Below, piece by piece: positions 41,969 to 50,191 of a stretch of DNA of 64,000 bases. Position 1 is the first letter of the stretch. Each line of letters opens with the position of its first letter. The position numbers were made by a program, and so were the translations under genes. Under the pieces are notes generated by a model. It worked only from the letters and a program-made list of their open reading frames with translations, was not told where the DNA came from and did not search any database. The stretch comes from Actinomadura sp. WMMA1423 (GTDB lineage Bacteria > Actinomycetota > Actinomycetes > Streptosporangiales > Streptosporangiaceae), in the NCBI RefSeq assembly GCF_006547145.1, contig NZ_CP041244.1:3658001-3722000 (forward strand), in the 5' to 3' direction.

Positions 41969-42151
41969 GTGCCGAGCAGCATTCCCCGCACCCGTTCCGT
42001 CAGTGAACGCAAACACGTGAAGACCACGTCTCTGCGCGCCCTCGCGGTCGCCGCGCAACTGGAACGCAAGCATGCCCAGGAGGGCCCGCCGGGCGAGGCG
42101 GAAGGCCGGGTGGACTCCCGCCGCCGGCGGCGGACGCCCGACCCGGCCTGA
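41969..42151 (+). CDS. Small basic protein of 60 residues
   Basis: A 60-residue protein starting at GTG 41969, preceded by a very strong ribosome site (GGAGGTGAACC). It contains TRSVSERKHVKTTSLRALAV and a charged second half (LERKHAQEGPP, RRRRRTPD). It is rich in Arg, Ser and Lys, with no cysteine and no membrane segment. I do not recognise it. A textbook terminator with a U-tract begins 40 nt after its stop codon, so it is an independent transcription unit rather than chance. A DNA- or RNA-binding or signalling role is possible. Confidence 0.6.
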   Translation: MPSSIPRTRSVSERKHVKTTSLRALAVAAQLERKHAQEGPPGEAEGRVDSRRRRRTPDPA

Positions 42152-42190
42152 CACACCGAACGCCCGGCCGCACCTCCGGTCAGGCACGAG

Positions 42191-42220
42191 GAAGCCCCCG
42201 CGACCGCGGGGGGCTTTCGT
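42191..42220 (+). terminator. Rho-independent terminator after the 60-codon gene
   Basis: AAGCCCCCGCG (42192-42202) pairs with CGCGGGGGGCTT around ACC, followed by TTTCGT. It lies 40 nt after the stop codon, also in position to end the convergent TetR gene. Confidence 0.85.
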
Positions 42221-42231
42221 GTCTCCCCCTG

Positions 42232-42867
42232 TTAGGCGCCTGCCACGTTGAACAGCTGATGGACGGTGGCTCGGGTGCGCTCCGTCCCAACGCTCTCCAC
42301 CATCGCGGTGAGGTGCTCCGCACCCAGGACGGCCAGGAGCGCGTGCGCGGTGGCATCGCCGTCCGGGACGGTGTCGCCGCACTGGTCGAGCAGGATCGTC
42401 AGGTGCCGGTGCCAGAAGCCGTAGGCGCCGATGCGGTACCGGGCCCCCGGCGAAGCGGTCTCGGACATGCGCACCAGCGCCAGATGGCCGAGCACGTAGT
42501 CCAGGTAGGCGTCGGCGAAGGCGTGCAGGCGCTCGGTCGGCGGCACGGCCGCACCGTCCCCCGGGCCGAGAGGAGACGGGCCGGACAGGATCGCGTCCTG
42601 GAGTTCGCGCTCGCGTTCGTTCAGCAGCGCCACGGCGAGGCCCGCCTTGTCGCCGAACCGGCGGAAGAGCGTGCCCTTGCCGACGCCCGCCTCGGCGGCG
42701 ACGGCGTCCATCGAGACCGCCTCCACACCGTGCCGGGCGAAGAGCGCGGCGGCGGCGTCCAGCACCTTCGCGCGGTTGCGGGCGGCGTCGGCGCGCTCCT
42801 TCGGCGGCGGCGTCCGCATCAGTTCCAGGTCGACGCGCCTCGCGCCGGCCGGGCGACGGTCGATCAT
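42232..42867 (-). CDS. TetR-family regulator with palindromic operator
   Basis: A 211-residue TetR protein. The HTH is VEAVSMDAVAAEAGVGKGTL then FRRFGDKAGLAVALL, preceded by ADAARNRAKVLDAAAALFARHG. The motif order fits the SbtR-like/TetR_C_33-type regulators. ATG 42867 follows GGGGGAGGACG; an adjacent GTG is too close to it. A perfect 12-bp palindrome at 42893-42904 covers its -10 region, so it represses itself. No divergent target gene is near apart from the kinase gene at 43022. Confidence 0.87.
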   Translation of the reverse strand: MIDRRPAGARRVDLELMRTPPPKERADAARNRAKVLDAAAALFARHGVEAVSMDAVAAEAGVGKGTLFRRFGDKAGLAVALLNERERELQDAILSGPSPLGPGDGAAVPPTERLHAFADAYLDYVLGHLALVRMSETASPGARYRIGAYGFWHRHLTILLDQCGDTVPDGDATAHALLAVLGAEHLTAMVESVGTERTRATVHQLFNVAGA

Positions 42868-42892
42868 CACGTCCTCCCCCGTGGATACAACC

Positions 42893-42904
42893 GGACTATA
42901 GTCC
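42893..42904. promoter_or_regulatory. TetR operator overlapping the tetR promoter
   Basis: GGACTATAGTCC is a perfect 12-bp palindrome 26 nt before the tetR start codon. TATAGT inside it is a good -10 box on the minus strand, with a weak -35 (GTGACC) 18 nt upstream. Binding would block its own promoter. Confidence 0.7.
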
Positions 42905-43021
42905 AATTTTACGGCCGCGGTCACCAGTGCTAGATCATCCGCTTTGCGGACCGCATACCATCGTGGGGCCTAGTCTTGCGGAAGGTCCTGGGACGCGGCG
43001 GAACGACGGGGAGCGAGTGGT

Positions 43022-44812
43022 GTGACGGACAGGACGATGCCGGATTCCCATCCACTGCGGTCGGGAGACCCGGTCGAGCTGGGCGGATACGAGATCCTGG
43101 GCCGCCTCGGCGAGGGCGGGCAGGGCGCGGTCTTCCTGGGGCGTCCGGCAGGCGGGGCCGGGGCCGACCACGTCGCGATCAAGCTGCTGCACGGCGGGCT
43201 CGCGGGGGACGAGTCCGCCCGCGCGCGCTTCGTCCGCGAGCTGGAGGTCGCCAAGCGCGTCGCGCGCTTCTGCACCGCGCAGGTCCTGGACGCCGACGTC
43301 GCGGGCGACCAGCCCTACATCGTCAGCGAGTACGTTCCCGGCCTGTCGCTCTTCTACGTCGTGCGGACGGAGGGCCCGCGCACGGGCGGCGCCCTGGAAC
43401 GGCTCGCGGTGAGCACCCTCACCGCGCTCACGGCCATCCACCAGGCCGGGATCGTGCACCGCGACTTCAAGCCGCGCAACGTGATGATGGGCCCGGACGG
43501 GCCCCGCGTCATCGACTTCGGCGTGGCGCGCGCGCTGGACGCCACCGGCGAGACGCAGAACGTCGGCACTCCCGCCTACATGTCCCCGGAGCACTTCACC
43601 GGCGAACATGTCGGCCGGGCGGCCGACATGTTCGCCTGGGGCACGACGATGACGTTCGCCGCCACGGGGCGTCCCGCTTTCGGCAACGACGAGATGGCTT
43701 CGGTCATGCACCGGATCCTGACCGGCGAGCCTGATCTGGGCGACCTTCCGAGCCCGTTGCGCGAGCTCGTCCTCGCCTGCCTGTCCAAGGAGCCCGCGCA
43801 GCGGCCCACCGCCCGCGAGGCCCAGGAGAGGCTGGTCGGCGCGGCCAGCGGGGCGCCCTCGCCCGGGCCCTTCGTACCTCCGCTGCCCGCCGATGCCCCC
43901 GGCCCGCAGTACGCGTCCGCGCCTTCCGGTTCGGCTGACCCGCATGCCGCCCCGTCCGTCGCGGCCGGCGCGGTGCCGCCTTCCGAGCCCGCCACCGACC
44001 CGTCCGGCGTCCGGCACGGGACGGCTCCGCAGCCGCTTCCCTTCGGGGAGGCCGCACCGCCGCCCGCGGGGCACGGCGTTCCCGGCATGCCTCCGCCTCC
44101 TCCTCCCGGGCCGCCCCACGGCCAAGGGTCGAACGGTGGGAGGCGCGGACGTCTCATCGTGCCGATCGCGGCGGCGGTGGCGGTTGCGGCGGTCATCGCG
44201 GGCGGTGCCGCTTGGGCCGCGACAAGGCCGGACGGCGACAAGGGCCAGTCCGCATCGGCGGTCGAGCAGAACCCAGGCGTGCAGGGCGACACCGGGGCTG
44301 CGAACGGCGCCGGTGGCAACACCCCGGGCCCGGTGACGACGAAACCAGGGCAGCCTGAGCCCGGGAAGAGCGGAGCCCCCACGGCCCCCCACGCGTCCAC
44401 GAAGCCGGGTTCGCCGAAGCAGCCCGGTGGCTCGACCCCCACGAGGGGCACCGGCGGCAACGGATCGACGCCCGCCAAGGAACCGCCCAATAAGTACACC
44501 CCGCAGGCCGCGTGCAACAGCGGCGGCAAGGGAAGCGGGTACTACGTGCTGCGCTCCATGGCCGTGTCCGGTGGCGTCGCCTACCTGCTGTACAGCAATT
44601 CGACCGCCTACAACTGCGCCGTCACCATCAAGTCGACGCACGTGGGCACCAAGTCGCCGGTCTCCGCCTGGATCCAGAAGAAGGGCGGCGGCACCATCAC
44701 CGACAGCGGCTCCTTCGCCTGGTACGCGGGGCCGGTGTACGTGAAGGCCCCCGGGGAGTGCGTCCGCTTCGGCGGGAACGGCCGTACCGCTCCCTACGGC
44801 AACTGCGGCTGA
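43022..44812 (+). CDS. Membrane-anchored serine/threonine protein kinase (PASTA-less Pkn)
   Basis: A 596-residue kinase. The kinase domain (about 20-275) has the glycine loop LGEGGQGAVFLG, VAIKLLH, the catalytic loop VHRDFKPRNVMM (Phe replaces the usual Leu), DFG in VIDFGVARAL, and the activation segment GTPAYMSPEHF. A Pro/Ala-rich linker follows, then a single membrane helix (IVPIAAAVAVAAVIAGGAAWAA near residue 385, of which AAVAVAAVIAGGAAWAA is the core) and an extracellular region with two cysteine pairs (QAACNSGG, YNCAV, GECVRFGG, YGNCG). That extracellular part is a small Cys-stabilised domain of unknown ligand. GTG 43022 follows GGGGAG. Confidence 0.9.
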   Translation: MTDRTMPDSHPLRSGDPVELGGYEILGRLGEGGQGAVFLGRPAGGAGADHVAIKLLHGGLAGDESARARFVRELEVAKRVARFCTAQVLDADVAGDQPYIVSEYVPGLSLFYVVRTEGPRTGGALERLAVSTLTALTAIHQAGIVHRDFKPRNVMMGPDGPRVIDFGVARALDATGETQNVGTPAYMSPEHFTGEHVGRAADMFAWGTTMTFAATGRPAFGNDEMASVMHRILTGEPDLGDLPSPLRELVLACLSKEPAQRPTAREAQERLVGAASGAPSPGPFVPPLPADAPGPQYASAPSGSADPHAAPSVAAGAVPPSEPATDPSGVRHGTAPQPLPFGEAAPPPAGHGVPGMPPPPPPGPPHGQGSNGGRRGRLIVPIAAAVAVAAVIAGGAAWAATRPDGDKGQSASAVEQNPGVQGDTGAANGAGGNTPGPVTTKPGQPEPGKSGAPTAPHASTKPGSPKQPGGSTPTRGTGGNGSTPAKEPPNKYTPQAACNSGGKGSGYYVLRSMAVSGGVAYLLYSNSTAYNCAVTIKSTHVGTKSPVSAWIQKKGGGTITDSGSFAWYAGPVYVKAPGECVRFGGNGRTAPYGNCG

Positions 44813-44819
44813 CGCTCGG

Positions 44820-44840
44820 GGACGGCCCCCAGGGCCGTCC
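44820..44840 (+). terminator. Stem-loop after the kinase gene
   Basis: GGACGGCCC (44820-44828) and GGGCCGTCC (44832-44840) make a perfect 9-bp stem with a 3-nt loop, 7 nt after the kinase stop codon. A second, U-tract terminator follows at 44868-44898. Confidence 0.75.
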
Positions 44841-44867
44841 GCCCAAGCGTGGCCGCCGAAAATGAAC

Positions 44868-44898
44868 AAGGCCACCCTCGCGCCTGGGGTGGCCTTTT
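44868..44898 (+). terminator. Rho-independent terminator between kinase and DUF397 genes
   Basis: AAGGCCACCC (44868-44877) and GGGTGGCCTT (44887-44896) form a perfect 10-bp stem followed by TTTT. As the arms start AAGG, the same structure ends in a U-rich run in both directions, so it can terminate both convergent transcripts. Confidence 0.88.
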
Positions 44899-44960
44899 GC
44901 AGCGTGCGGGCGGTCGGGTCGACGTGCGGGTGGACCGGTGCCGACCCTGCCGCGCTCGAA

Positions 44961-45215
44961 TCAGTTACGGGAGGCGATGAGATGGTCGAAGTCGCCGTCC
45001 TTGGCACCAAGGATCAACGCTTCTATCTCGGGGCGGGTGTAGATGAGGGCCGGGCCCTCGGGATGGCGGGAGTTGCGCATCGCCACCTGCCCACCGGGCA
45101 GTTCGGCGATTTCCACACAGTTCCCCTGGGAGTTGCTTCGCCGGGACTTGAGCCACCGTGCTCCGGGGAGCTCGGCGGCCGACATCCCGTTGTCGTAATC
45201 GGTCTGGAGCATCAT
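44961..45215 (-). CDS. DUF397 protein, partner of the WhiJ-like regulator
   Basis: An 84-residue DUF397 protein. The signature is ARWLKSRRSNSQGNCVEIAE and VAMRNSRHPEGPALIYTRPE, ending LILGAKDGDFDHL. DUF397 proteins are small, and many filamentous actinomycetes carry dozens, each beside a WhiJ-type XRE gene; the regulator and its DUF397 partner are thought to interact and to control development or antibiotic production. ATG 45215 overlaps the stop codon of the XRE gene (ATGA), so translation is coupled; ATG 45185 is an alternative. Confidence 0.9.
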   Translation of the reverse strand: MMLQTDYDNGMSAAELPGARWLKSRRSNSQGNCVEIAELPGGQVAMRNSRHPEGPALIYTRPEIEALILGAKDGDFDHLIASRN

Positions 45216-46078
45216 GTCTCTCTGAGAAGATCACCGAGAAGCTCGACGGTGCGCTCCGGGGTCGCACTGTCGACACACAGGCGTTCCATCGCCTGGAGAT
45301 AGGTGTCGACGTCGTCGCGCTTGTCCAGGTACATCGCGCCGGTGAGGTTCTCGACGTAAACCACGTCCGGCAGATCCTGCTCGGGAAAGCGCAGGATCGT
45401 GAAGGCGCCCCCCTCGGCCGCGTGGCCTCCGAACCTGAACGGCATGATCTGGATGGTGACGTTGGGCAGTTTCGACATCTCGATGAGGTGCTCGAACTGG
45501 CCCCGCATCACCTCAGGTCCGCCGATGGGGCGCCGCAGCGCCCCCTCGTCCACCACGGCCCACAGTCGCGGCGCTTCCGCGCCCGTGAGGCGTTCCTGAC
45601 GTTGCAGGCGCAGTTCCACTCGCTGGTCGATCTCGTGCTCGGCGGCCCCGGCGTTGCCCAGGCGGATCACCGCACGCGCATACCCCTCCGACTGCAGCAG
45701 TCCCGGGACGAACTGCAGTTCATACGTGCGGATCAACGCCGCCGACTCCTCCAGACCCACATAGGTCTGGAACCAGCCGGGCAACACGTCGTTGTACCGG
45801 TGCCACCAACCGGGGGTGTTGGCCTCCCGCGCAAGCTGTAGCAGCGCCTCGCGTTCCGTCTTGTCGCCGACGCCGTACAACGTGAGCAGGTCGTCCACGT
45901 CTCGTTCTTTGAAGCTGACCCTGCCGAGCTCGAGGCGGCTGATCTTCGACTCCGACGCACGGATGACGTAGCCGGCGTCCTGACGGGTCACGCCCTTCTG
46001 CTCGCGCAGACGGCGAAGCTGCGACCCGAGCAGGATCCGACGAACCGTCGACCCGCTTCCCGGCGTCTCTGGAGTCAC
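45212..46078 (-). CDS. XRE-family regulator with DUF5753 (WhiJ-like)
   Basis: A 288-residue WhiJ-type protein. The HTH is LRRLREQKGVTRQDAGYVIR followed by SESKISRLELGRVSFKERDV; DUF5753 has WFQTYVGLEESAALIRTYEL, VPGLLQSEGYARAVI, LWAVVDEGALRRPIGG and HLIEMSKLPNVTIQIMPF. GTG 46078 is preferred to TTG 46084 because GGGAGG lies 6 nt upstream of it. It is the centre of a WhiJ-type cluster: DUF397 gene coupled downstream, RsbW-like ATPase gene divergent. It is paralogous to the solo regulator at 26.8-27.7 kb. Confidence 0.9.
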   Translation of the reverse strand: MTPETPGSGSTVRRILLGSQLRRLREQKGVTRQDAGYVIRASESKISRLELGRVSFKERDVDDLLTLYGVGDKTEREALLQLAREANTPGWWHRYNDVLPGWFQTYVGLEESAALIRTYELQFVPGLLQSEGYARAVIRLGNAGAAEHEIDQRVELRLQRQERLTGAEAPRLWAVVDEGALRRPIGGPEVMRGQFEHLIEMSKLPNVTIQIMPFRFGGHAAEGGAFTILRFPEQDLPDVVYVENLTGAMYLDKRDDVDTYLQAMERLCVDSATPERTVELLGDLLRET

Positions 46079-46197
46079 GCCCAACCTCCCGGCTATTCGG
46101 CGGACAGCGAACCTAGTGTGCCACTGGCCTCAGTGTCCTGCGGCTACCTCCGATCTCCCGCGTGCTGCCCGCGCCGCCCCGCACCCTCACAACGCAG

Positions 46198-46244
46198 ATG
46201 CACGTGCATTGGGCCTTGCATTCGCACGCTACGATGCGCAGGAT
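46198..46244 (+). promoter_or_regulatory. Palindrome and promoter upstream of the RsbW-like gene
   Basis: ATGCACGTGCAT (46198-46209) is a perfect 12-bp palindrome in the gap between the WhiJ-like and ATPase genes. It is followed by TTGCAT (46216-46221), 17 nt and CAGGAT (46239-46244), a plausible promoter for the ATPase gene. The palindrome lies just upstream of the -35 box, where an activator or repressor could bind. Confidence 0.5.
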
Positions 46245-46304
46245 AACGCACGAGACTTCCGAGCCACGGCTGCACAACGAGATCACTCTGCGGGGTCCGG
46301 TGGA

Positions 46305-46922
46305 ATGACGTCACGCCACGCGCACGACGACACGCGGTGGGAGCTCGGCCCTCTCGCGGGGCCGGGCGATCCACGGGCCCACGCTGGGCGCTCGACGGCG
46401 GTCCCCGAGTCGTTCGACCTGCCGCCGCGCCTGGACAAGGCCGTCACGGCGCTGACGGAGCTGCGGGGGTCCACGGTCTCGTTCACCGTGGAGCCCGATC
46501 CGGAGTCGGTCACCGAGGCCCGGCACTTCGCGATCTCCAGGCTGGCCGAGTGGAGCCTGTCCGAGCTCGCCGACGACGTCGGCCTCGTCGTCTCCGAACT
46601 CGTGACGAACGCGCTGCGGCACAGCGGAAAGACGGCCGGCGGGCGGCCGGGCGACGACGTGCACCGCGAGGGCGTGTACGACGACCCGGCCGACCCGCTC
46701 GGCTCCGCGCCGTCCGCCATCCGGCTGCGCCTCGGGCACGAGGCGCCCTGGCTGCTCTGCGGGATCATGGACTCCAGCCGGACGGCGCCCCGCCGCAAGG
46801 AGCCCGACTACATCGCCGAGACCGGGCGCGGCCTGCACCTGGTCGAGTCGTTCAGCGTCCGGTGGGGCTGGCGCGCCCTCGCCCACGGGAAGATCGTTTG
46901 GGCCCTCTTCCGCTCCCCTTGA
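46305..46922 (+). CDS. RsbW-like ATP-binding anti-sigma factor/kinase (HATPase_c_2)
   Basis: A 205-residue single-domain GHKL ATPase of the RsbW/SpoIIAB-like type. The N-box is ELADDVGLVVSELVTNALRH, and the G-boxes are LCGIMDSSRTAPRRKEPDYI and ETGRGLHLVESFSVRWGWR. In streptomycetes this type forms the third part of the AbaA/WhiJ clusters. It could bind a sigma factor or phosphorylate a STAS protein such as the one encoded 120 nt downstream. ATG 46305 is used; the frame is open upstream but not conserved. It is divergent from the XRE gene, with palindrome 46198-46209 between. Confidence 0.88.
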   Translation: MTSRHAHDDTRWELGPLAGPGDPRAHAGRSTAVPESFDLPPRLDKAVTALTELRGSTVSFTVEPDPESVTEARHFAISRLAEWSLSELADDVGLVVSELVTNALRHSGKTAGGRPGDDVHREGVYDDPADPLGSAPSAIRLRLGHEAPWLLCGIMDSSRTAPRRKEPDYIAETGRGLHLVESFSVRWGWRALAHGKIVWALFRSP

Positions 46923-47041
46923 AGGATGCGACCGGATTGGCGGGCGTAACCGTCCGCGACCGGGGTAACAATTGAGTTCCCCCCGCGAGGCCCTAGAACT
47001 TCTCCAGGGCTTGACAAGACGCGGGACAGAGAGGAGCACCG

Positions 47042-47398
47042 GTGGACTTCGCCGTCGAGCATCGCGTCGAGAAGGGCCTCACGGTCGTCAAGATCAGCGG
47101 TGAGATCGACGTCTTCACCAGCCCCCGCCTGCGCGAGGCCCTGCTCGACATCATCGACAACGGCGGCGCGCACCTGGTCATCGACCTCGGCGAGGTGACC
47201 TTCCTGGACTCCACGGGCCTCGGCGTGCTGGTCGGCATCTACCACCGGCTCCGCGCGCGGGACGGCTCGATGTCGTTCATGGGCGTCAACGACAGGGTGA
47301 GGCGCGTCTTCCACGTCACCCAGCTCACCAAGATCTTCGTCCTCCACCACTCGCTGGACGACGCCGTCGCCGCGCACGAGGCCGCGACGTCGTCCTGA
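47042..47398 (+). CDS. STAS-domain anti-anti-sigma factor (BldG-like)
   Basis: A 118-residue STAS protein. The key block is LVIDLGEVTFLDSTGLGVLV, in which the Ser of DSTGLG is the phosphorylation site, and the surrounding pattern is closest to BldG/SpoIIAA/RsbV. When unphosphorylated it would bind an RsbW-like ATPase and free a sigma factor. GAGAGGAG precedes GTG 47042. It follows the RsbW-like gene by 119 nt on the same strand, so the two form a likely partner-switch pair. It is convergent with nothing; the next gene (M16 peptidase) has its own ribosome site. Confidence 0.92.
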   Translation: MDFAVEHRVEKGLTVVKISGEIDVFTSPRLREALLDIIDNGGAHLVIDLGEVTFLDSTGLGVLVGIYHRLRARDGSMSFMGVNDRVRRVFHVTQLTKIFVLHHSLDDAVAAHEAATSS

Positions 47399-47573
47399 GC
47401 GAGCGCGCTCCCTCGCCTCCCGCGCGCGGTCGCGCCGGGTTATCCACAGTTTCCGTCGGCGCTCCCCCCGCGGGGCGCACCCGGTACGGTGAGACCGAGA
47501 TCAAGCCCGCCGCCTGGGGTGGTCCCCCCGACGCGCGGTGCTGTCCGGCCCATCGAACGGACGGGAGCGCTCC

Positions 47574-48830
47574 GTGGCAGAACAGCCGCTGCATGAGCAC
47601 ACGCTCGGCAATGGCCTGCGCGTGGTGGTCTGCGAAGACCACGTCGTACCTCTGGCCGCCGTGAACATCTGGTACGGGGTGGGTTCGCGGCACGAGCGGG
47701 CCGGCCGCACCGGGCTCGCCCACCTCTTCGAGCACCTGATGTTCCAGGGCTCGGCGAACGTCGCCGAGGGCGAGCACGCCGCACTGCTGGAGAGCGCCGG
47801 AGCCGCGTTCAACGCCAGCACGTCCTTCGAGCGCACGAACTACTACGAGACGGTGCCGGTCAGCCACCTGGAACTCGCCCTCTGGCTCGAGGCCGACCGC
47901 ATGGGCACGCTCCCCGCCGCGCTGACCCAGGCCAACCTCGACAACCAGCGCGACGTGGTGAAGAACGAGCGGCGCCAGCGCTACGACAACCAGCCCTACG
48001 GAACGGCCTTTGAGCGGCTCTGCGCGCTGACGTTCCCGGAGGGCCACCCTTACGCGCACACCCCGATCGGCTCCATGGAAGACCTGGACGCCACCACCCT
48101 CGACGACTGCACCGACTTCTTCGCCACCTGGTACGCACCGGGCAACGCAGTGCTGTCGGTCGTGGGCGACGTCGACCCGGCGAAGACGATCGAGGCGGTC
48201 GAGCGCTACTTCGGCGGCCTCCCGGCCGGTCCGGCCAGGCCCGGCGCGCGTCCGGGCGAGCTCGGGCCGCTGACCGGCGTCCGCGGCGAGGCGCTCGACG
48301 AGGTGGTCCCCTCCCCCGCCTACTTCGCGATGTTCACGCTTCCCACCGACGGCGGCGACGACATCGAGGCCGCCGAGCTCGCGGTCGAGATCCTCGGCGG
48401 CGGCTCCGGCTCCCGCCTCTACGACCGGATGGTGCGGCGCGACCAGATCGCGACCGAGGTGTGGGCCGGGGTCACGCGGCTCGCGTCCGGCCCGTCCCTG
48501 GCGATCGTCGACGCCGTCGGCCCGGAGCCCGAGAAGATCGCCGCCGTGCTGGACGAGGAGCTCGAGCGGTTCGCCGCGCAGGGCCCCGACGACGACGAGG
48601 CCGCCCGCGCCACCGCCCAGGCCGAGCGCGGCTTCCTGGAGCAGACCGAGACGGTGACGGGCCTCGCCAACGCGCTGTCGCAGAACGCGACGCAGTTCGG
48701 CGACCCCGCCCGGGTCTTCACCGCCCCGGGCCGCGCCGCCGCGGTCACCGGAGACGCGATCAAGGAGATGGCGGGCCGCTGGCTGGCCCCGGGCGCCCGC
48801 ACCGCCCTGACCTACGGAGGCACCTCGTGA
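47574..48830 (+). CDS. M16-family zinc metallopeptidase (active subunit)
   Basis: A 418-residue insulinase/processing-peptidase-type protein. The inverted zinc motif HLFEHLMF (HxxEH) is intact, with the third ligand Glu in the VVKNERRQRYDNQPYG helix. The C-terminal half has the conserved EILGGGSGSRLYDRMVRRDQ with R-D-Q, and ALSYGGTS-like end. M16B proteins work as two half-subunits that clasp a peptide; the partner gene follows with a 4-nt overlap. Likely role is degradation or processing of small peptides in the cytoplasm. GTG 47574 follows GGGAG. Confidence 0.92.
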   Translation: MAEQPLHEHTLGNGLRVVVCEDHVVPLAAVNIWYGVGSRHERAGRTGLAHLFEHLMFQGSANVAEGEHAALLESAGAAFNASTSFERTNYYETVPVSHLELALWLEADRMGTLPAALTQANLDNQRDVVKNERRQRYDNQPYGTAFERLCALTFPEGHPYAHTPIGSMEDLDATTLDDCTDFFATWYAPGNAVLSVVGDVDPAKTIEAVERYFGGLPAGPARPGARPGELGPLTGVRGEALDEVVPSPAYFAMFTLPTDGGDDIEAAELAVEILGGGSGSRLYDRMVRRDQIATEVWAGVTRLASGPSLAIVDAVGPEPEKIAAVLDEELERFAAQGPDDDEAARATAQAERGFLEQTETVTGLANALSQNATQFGDPARVFTAPGRAAAVTGDAIKEMAGRWLAPGARTALTYGGTS

Positions 48831-50191
48831 GCAGCGGCCTTGCACTGCAGCCCCGCCCCGTCCCCGGGCCCGTCCCGGCCTGGGCGTTCCCGGCCGGCAC
48901 CGCGGGGCGCGTCCCGGCGGGCCCGGCCACGCTCCGCTGCGACCTGCCCGGCCGCCGGCTCGCCGCGGTCCGCCTCGTCCTGCACGCGGGGGCGGGCCGC
49001 GAGCCGTCCGGGCTTGACGGCGTCGCGACGCTGGCCTCCCGCGCCCTGCTCGAGGGCACCGAGCCCGGCGGCGGCACCGCGCTGACCGCCGCGTTCGAGC
49101 GACTCGGCGCCAGCCTCTACGCGCACGCCGACCTGACCGCGCTCCGCGTCGCCCTGGACGTCCCGACCACCCGCCTCGGCGCGGCCCTGGAGCTGTTCTC
49201 CTCGGTCGTGCGGCGCCCCGCGCTTGACGACGCCGACGTCCGGCGGCTCGTCCGCGAGCGCCTGGAGGAGATCGCCCAGGACGACGCCGACCCCGCCACC
49301 CGCGCCATGCGGGAACTGCGCTCGGTCGTCTTCCCGGCGGAGGCGAGGGCCTCCCGCCCGACGGGCGGCCTCCGCGCCTCGATCGGCGCGCTGGAGGGTT
49401 CGCACGTCCGCGACTTCTACGGTTCCGTGGTCCCCGCGGAGGCGACCGCGGTCGTGGCCGGCGACCTGTCCGGCACGGACGCCGAAAGCGCCCTCACCGC
49501 CGCCCTGGAGGGCTGGGCGGGCACCGGCGAGCCGCTCCCGACCGCCGACCGGATCATGCCGGAGTCCGCGGCCCGCATCGTCGTCGTCGACCGCCCCGGC
49601 TCGGTGCAGACCTACCTCAGCTTCGGGCACGGCGTCCCCGACCGCTCCCACCACGACTGGCCGTCCCTGATGGTCGCCTCGCACGTCCTCGGCGGCGGCC
49701 TGACGTCCCGGCTCAACGCGGTCCTGCGCGAGGAGAAGGGCTACACCTACGGCATGCGCGCCGGGCTGCTGCGCATGCGGCACTGCGGCCTGTTCATCGC
49801 CCAGGGCGCCGTCCACACCGAGGTCACCGGCGACGCCGTCGCCGACGCGCTCACCGAACTGCGCGGCATCGTGTCCCGCGGCATCGACGCCGAGGAGCAC
49901 GGCTCGTCCGTCCGCGCCCTCGCAGACCGGGCCCCGGCCGAGTACGAGACGGCCCGCGCGGTGGCCGCCGAACTGGCCGACGTGTCCGCCAACGGCTTGG
50001 GCGCCGACTACCCGAGCGCCTACCTGGCCGCGGTACGCGCCTCCACCCCAGACGGCGTGGCCCGCGCCTACCGCAAGCACATCGACCCGGAGGCCCTCAC
50101 CATCATCGCCGTAGGCGACGCCGCCCAAATCCGCGAACCCCTGGAGAAACTCGGCTACGCCTCCGTAACGGTCACCCCCAAGGAGGACTGA
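48827..50191 (+). CDS. M16-family peptidase-like protein (non-catalytic partner)
   Basis: A 454-residue partner of the preceding gene. The fold is recognisable (LDGVATLASRALLEGTEPGG, then the C-terminal VASHVLGGGLTSRLNAVLRE and EEKGYTYGMRAG), but the position of HxxEH reads TLASRALLEG, so it cannot bind zinc. Its R-Y pair in the second half (GYTYGM) is intact, which in M16B heterodimers completes the active site of the other subunit. GTG 48827 overlaps the upstream stop codon (GTGA), so the subunits are produced together. Confidence 0.9.
   Translation: MSSGLALQPRPVPGPVPAWAFPAGTAGRVPAGPATLRCDLPGRRLAAVRLVLHAGAGREPSGLDGVATLASRALLEGTEPGGGTALTAAFERLGASLYAHADLTALRVALDVPTTRLGAALELFSSVVRRPALDDADVRRLVRERLEEIAQDDADPATRAMRELRSVVFPAEARASRPTGGLRASIGALEGSHVRDFYGSVVPAEATAVVAGDLSGTDAESALTAALEGWAGTGEPLPTADRIMPESAARIVVVDRPGSVQTYLSFGHGVPDRSHHDWPSLMVASHVLGGGLTSRLNAVLREEKGYTYGMRAGLLRMRHCGLFIAQGAVHTEVTGDAVADALTELRGIVSRGIDAEEHGSSVRALADRAPAEYETARAVAAELADVSANGLGADYPSAYLAAVRASTPDGVARAYRKHIDPEALTIIAVGDAAQIREPLEKLGYASVTVTPKED

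Noticed and set aside
46116..46304. Upstream extension of the RsbW-like protein starting at 46116
   Set aside because: The added residues are unlike any family sequence and cover the palindrome and promoter region; the ATG at 46305 fits the family length.
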